From assembly GCF_900103785.1 (NCBI RefSeq), contig NZ_FNHE01000001.1, positions 248,001-312,000 of the forward strand: 64,000 nt of DNA, in the 5' to 3' direction. The notes under the pieces were generated by a model that was given only the letters and a program-made list of their open reading frames with translations, was not told where the DNA came from and searched no databases. The position numbers and the translations under genes were made by a program. The stretch is from Geodermatophilus siccatus. Its GTDB lineage: Bacteria; Actinomycetota; Actinomycetes; Mycobacteriales; Geodermatophilaceae. How positions within the stretch are numbered: the stretch's first letter is position 1; each line of letters starts with the position of its first letter. This document shows positions 61,488 to 64,000 of this stretch, one piece after another.

Positions 61488-64000
61488 TCACCCGCCCGGC
61501 GTCGTCGCCTGGGCGGCCTGCGCCTGCGCGGTCTGGTACGCCGTGACGGCCTCCTGCAGGTCCTCGAGGGCCTGCCCCTGCCCGGCGAAGTCGCCGTTGC
61601 GCTGCGCGGTCTGCAGCGCCGCCAGGGCGTTGTTGATCGCCTCGACCGCCTGCTGCATCTCCGGCGTGCTCGGGGTCCCCGTCCCGCCGTCGGCCGGCGG
61701 GGGCAGGGTCGGCGTCGCCGGCGCATCGGGCTGGTCGGTGGGCGCGGGGGCGTCCTCGTTGTCGACGGCGGCCTCGCCCGCCCCGGCGCCGAACACCTGG
61801 TCCAGCGCCTCGGCCAGGGTGTTGGCGTACCCGACCCGGTCGCCGTAGTTGACCAGCACCTTCTGCAGCAGCGGGAAGGAGTTCTCCCCCGTGCCCTCGA
61901 CGTACAGCGGCTCGACGTAGAGCAGGCCGTTGTCACCGATGGGCAGGGTGAGCAGGTTGCCGAACACCGCCCGCGACTCCGCGCTGTTGAACAGCGTGAG
62001 GTCCGGCCGCACCTGGTTGTTGGTGATGAACGACTGCTGCACCTGCTGGGGGCCTCGGAACGGCGTGTTGCCCGGCAGGGTCAGCACCTGGATCTGCCCG
62101 TAGGTGTCCGGCGCGCTGGAGGCCGACACGAACGACGACAGGTTCTCCCGGCGGAAGGCGTTGAGCGCGCTGGTCAGCTGGAAGCTCGCCTCCGGGTCGC
62201 CCGGCCGCTGGGCCAGGATGTAGTACGGCGGCTGCGGCTCCTGGGTGTCCTGCGTCGGGTCGGCCGGGACCGCCCAGCGGTCGTTGCCGCTGTAGAAGTC
62301 GCCCGGGTCGCTGACGTGGTAGCGGGTCAGGATGTCCCGCTGCACCTTGAAGAGGTCCTCCGGGTAGCGCACGTGGCTGACCAGGTCCGCGGACATGTCC
62401 TCACGCGGCTCGACCAGGCCGGGGAAGGCCTTCATGTAGGTCTGCAGGACCGGGTCCCCGGTGTCCCACTCGTAGAGCGTGACCGTGCCGTCGTAGGCGT
62501 CGACGGTGGCCTTCACCGAGTTGCGGATGTAGTTGAAGGTCTCGTTCGGCAGCGCCGTCGTCCCGGTGCCGGTCAGCGCGTCAGCGGCCGCCTCGCCCAG
62601 CTCCATCTGCTCGGAGTACGGGTAGGAGCCCGAGGTGGTGTAGCCGTCGAGGATCCACGTCACCCGGCCGTCGATGACCGCGGGGTACGGGTCGCCGTCC
62701 ACCGTGAGGAAGGGCGCGGCCTTCTCCACCCGGTCCAGCGGGTCGCGGACGTAGAGGACCTTGGAGGCGTCGTTGACGGCGCTGGAGAGCAGGAAGTTCC
62801 GCTCCCGGTAGAAGATCGCGAAGGTCAGCTGCCGGAAGAAGCTGCCGATCTCGACGCCGCCCCGGCCGTCGTAGGTGTTGTTGATCTGGCCCTCGCCGTC
62901 GCTGCCCTCGGGCAGGTCGAACTCCCGCGGCTCGGACCCCTCGGGGGCGCCGACGACCGAGTAGTCCCGCATCAGCTCGCCGTAGTAGATCCGCGCGCCG
63001 TCGTCGCTGACCTCGATGTTGCCGCGGGTCGGCAGGTCCCGGGTGGTGAAGCGGGGCTCGCCGCCCTCCTGGCCGGCGACGACCTCGTTGGCCGGCGCGG
63101 CCACGAACCCGTTGCCGTGGGTGTAGACGGTGTGCCGGTTGATCCAGGTGTCCTGGTTCTCGCTGAGCCCCTGGCTGTTGAGCTCGCGGACCGCCACCAC
63201 GTAGTCCTGCGTCTCGCCGTCGACCGTGTAGCGGTCGATGTCGAGCTTCTCGGGGAAGCCGTAGACGTTGCGGATCTGCTGGCGCGCCGTGAACGTGTCC
63301 GACAGGACGTTGGGGTCCAGCAGCCGGGCGTTGGGGATCGTCTCGGTGTCGTTGCGCAGCTCGGCCAGGGCGGCGGCCGGGTCGACCTGCTCGCCGGTCT
63401 CCTGCTGGGCGTACTGGACGTACTCCACGTCCGTCAGGTCGTAGGCCTCGCGGGTCGACTCGATCGCGCGGGCGATGTAGTCGGCCTCGCGCTGGTCGGC
63501 GCTGGGCCGGACGATGAACTGCTGCACGATGGCCGGGTAGGCCACGCCGATCACCAGGCTGGAGATGAGCAGCAGCACCAGCGCCGCGGCCGGCAGCCGG
63601 AAGTTCCGGACGACGATGTTGGCGAAGAACGCGATCGCGCAGACGGCGGCGGCGAAGACCAGGATCGTCTTGGCCGGCAGCAGCGCGTTGACGTCGGTGT
63701 AGCTGGCGCCGGTGAACAGGCCGCCGCGGTCGGAGTAGACCAGCGCGTAGCGGTCCAGCCAGTAGGCGACCGCCTTGAGCGCGACGAACAGCCCGAGCAG
63801 CACCGACAGCTGCACCATGGCCGCGCCGGTCAGCTTCTGCCCCGGGGTCTGCAGCCGCAGGCCGCCGAACACGTAGTGGGTGAGCAGCGAGCCGATCAGC
63901 GCGAGGATCACGATCGCGAAGCCGAAGCTCAGCAGCAGCCGGTAGAAGGGGTAGTCGAAGACGAAGAACGAGACGTCCAGGCCGAACTGGGGGTCGGTCC
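61488..64000 (-). CDS. UPF0182 family membrane protein, 5' end outside window
   Basis: The visible 837 codons cover the C-terminal half of an approximately 1000-residue protein; the start is beyond 64000. Several hydrophobic segments lie in the first 220 visible residues (LLLSFGFAIVILALIGSLLT, LVLLLISSLVIGVAYPAIV), followed by a long extracellular domain (KAFPGLVEPREDMSADLVSH, HVRYPEDLFKVQRDILTRYH) and an Ala/Gln-rich C-terminal tail (EAINNALAALQTAQRNGDFA). This is the actinobacterial UPF0182 family (Rv0064/Rv3193c-like); function unknown. Confidence 0.93.
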   Translation of the reverse strand, partial: TDPQFGLDVSFFVFDYPFYRLLLSFGFAIVILALIGSLLTHYVFGGLRLQTPGQKLTGAAMVQLSVLLGLFVALKAVAYWLDRYALVYSDRGGLFTGASYTDVNALLPAKTILVFAAAVCAIAFFANIVVRNFRLPAAALVLLLISSLVIGVAYPAIVQQFIVRPSADQREADYIARAIESTREAYDLTDVEYVQYAQQETGEQVDPAAALAELRNDTETIPNARLLDPNVLSDTFTARQQIRNVYGFPEKLDIDRYTVDGETQDYVVAVRELNSQGLSENQDTWINRHTVYTHGNGFVAAPANEVVAGQEGGEPRFTTRDLPTRGNIEVSDDGARIYYGELMRDYSVVGAPEGSEPREFDLPEGSDGEGQINNTYDGRGGVEIGSFFRQLTFAIFYRERNFLLSSAVNDASKVLYVRDPLDRVEKAAPFLTVDGDPYPAVIDGRVTWILDGYTTSGSYPYSEQMELGEAAADALTGTGTTALPNETFNYIRNSVKATVDAYDGTVTLYEWDTGDPVLQTYMKAFPGLVEPREDMSADLVSHVRYPEDLFKVQRDILTRYHVSDPGDFYSGNDRWAVPADPTQDTQEPQPPYYILAQRPGDPEASFQLTSALNAFRRENLSSFVSASSAPDTYGQIQVLTLPGNTPFRGPQQVQQSFITNNQVRPDLTLFNSAESRAVFGNLLTLPIGDNGLLYVEPLYVEGTGENSFPLLQKVLVNYGDRVGYANTLAEALDQVFGAGAGEAAVDNEDAPAPTDQPDAPATPTLPPPADGGTGTPSTPEMQQAVEAINNALAALQTAQRNGDFAGQGQALEDLQEAVTAYQTAQAQAAQATTPGG

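Noticed and set aside
61488-64000. Transposase or repeat-containing secreted protein at the window edge
   Set aside because: The hydrophobic segments and motifs match the UPF0182 membrane family; the Gln/Ala-rich tail is part of that family.

Overview
The window is very GC-rich actinobacterial chromosome, most likely from Geodermatophilaceae (Blastococcus, Geodermatophilus, Modestobacter or a relative). The evidence is a single-chain Kgd 2-oxoglutarate decarboxylase, Ni-superoxide dismutase with its SodX protease, WhiB1, the mycothiol-type SigR/RsrA pair, the 24-residue ribosomal protein bL37, GTG/TTG starts and many leaderless-type promoters. Family assignment is an inference from gene content and style, not from a search. 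No rRNA, CRISPR array, transposase, integrase or prophage gene was seen.

Layout. 0-3.3 kb: end of an acyl-CoA ligase, a PHA-synthesis-like pair (PhaE-like, PhaC), a GNAT protein and a degenerate acyltransferase. 3.3-9.5 kb: ABC-F protein, class III nucleotide cyclase with a universal stress protein, an ABC transporter pair and an ankyrin protein. 9.6-22.8 kb: kgd, malic enzyme, RmlC, sodX/sodN, psd-pssA (phosphatidylethanolamine synthesis), HAD phosphatase and a DagK-like lipid kinase. 23-35.5 kb: a conserved actinobacterial core block (whiB1, pdtaS, biotinyl protein, bL37, rsrA-sigR, SRAP, aroA, rsgA) that matches the order I recall around Rv3219-Rv3228 of M. tuberculosis, with local insertions. 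One insertion is a degenerate biotin-carboxylase-like gene beside the biotinyl protein.

35.5-51.7 kb: regulators, hisN, XdhC-hydrolase-reductase operon, two cytochrome P450s (one with its ferredoxin), transsulfuration genes cbs-metB, map, and assorted VOC and GNAT proteins. 51.8-61.4 kb: a segment bounded by two near-identical initiator tRNA-fMet genes in the same orientation. It holds an ANTAR RNA-binding regulator (a plausible partner class for PdtaS), a betaine-type ABC transporter, a TauD-like dioxygenase preceded by a 29-codon sulfur-type leader peptide, and a tight + strand operon of a PEP-utiliser/His-domain protein, a separate ATP-grasp (PPDK_N) protein and an MFS exporter. The last operon looks like a split and reordered rifampin-phosphotransferase/PEP-synthase-type dikinase and is the best candidate for an undescribed system. 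The window ends inside a UPF0182 membrane protein gene.

Two other structural themes run through the window. First, a family of dispersed GC-rich palindromic repeats sits at gene ends, including one that encodes the C-terminal tail of a protein and one two-unit composite present twice in opposite orientations. Second, at least nine genes have a TANNNT -10 box only 6-9 nt before the start codon, the signature of leaderless or nearly leaderless mRNAs.
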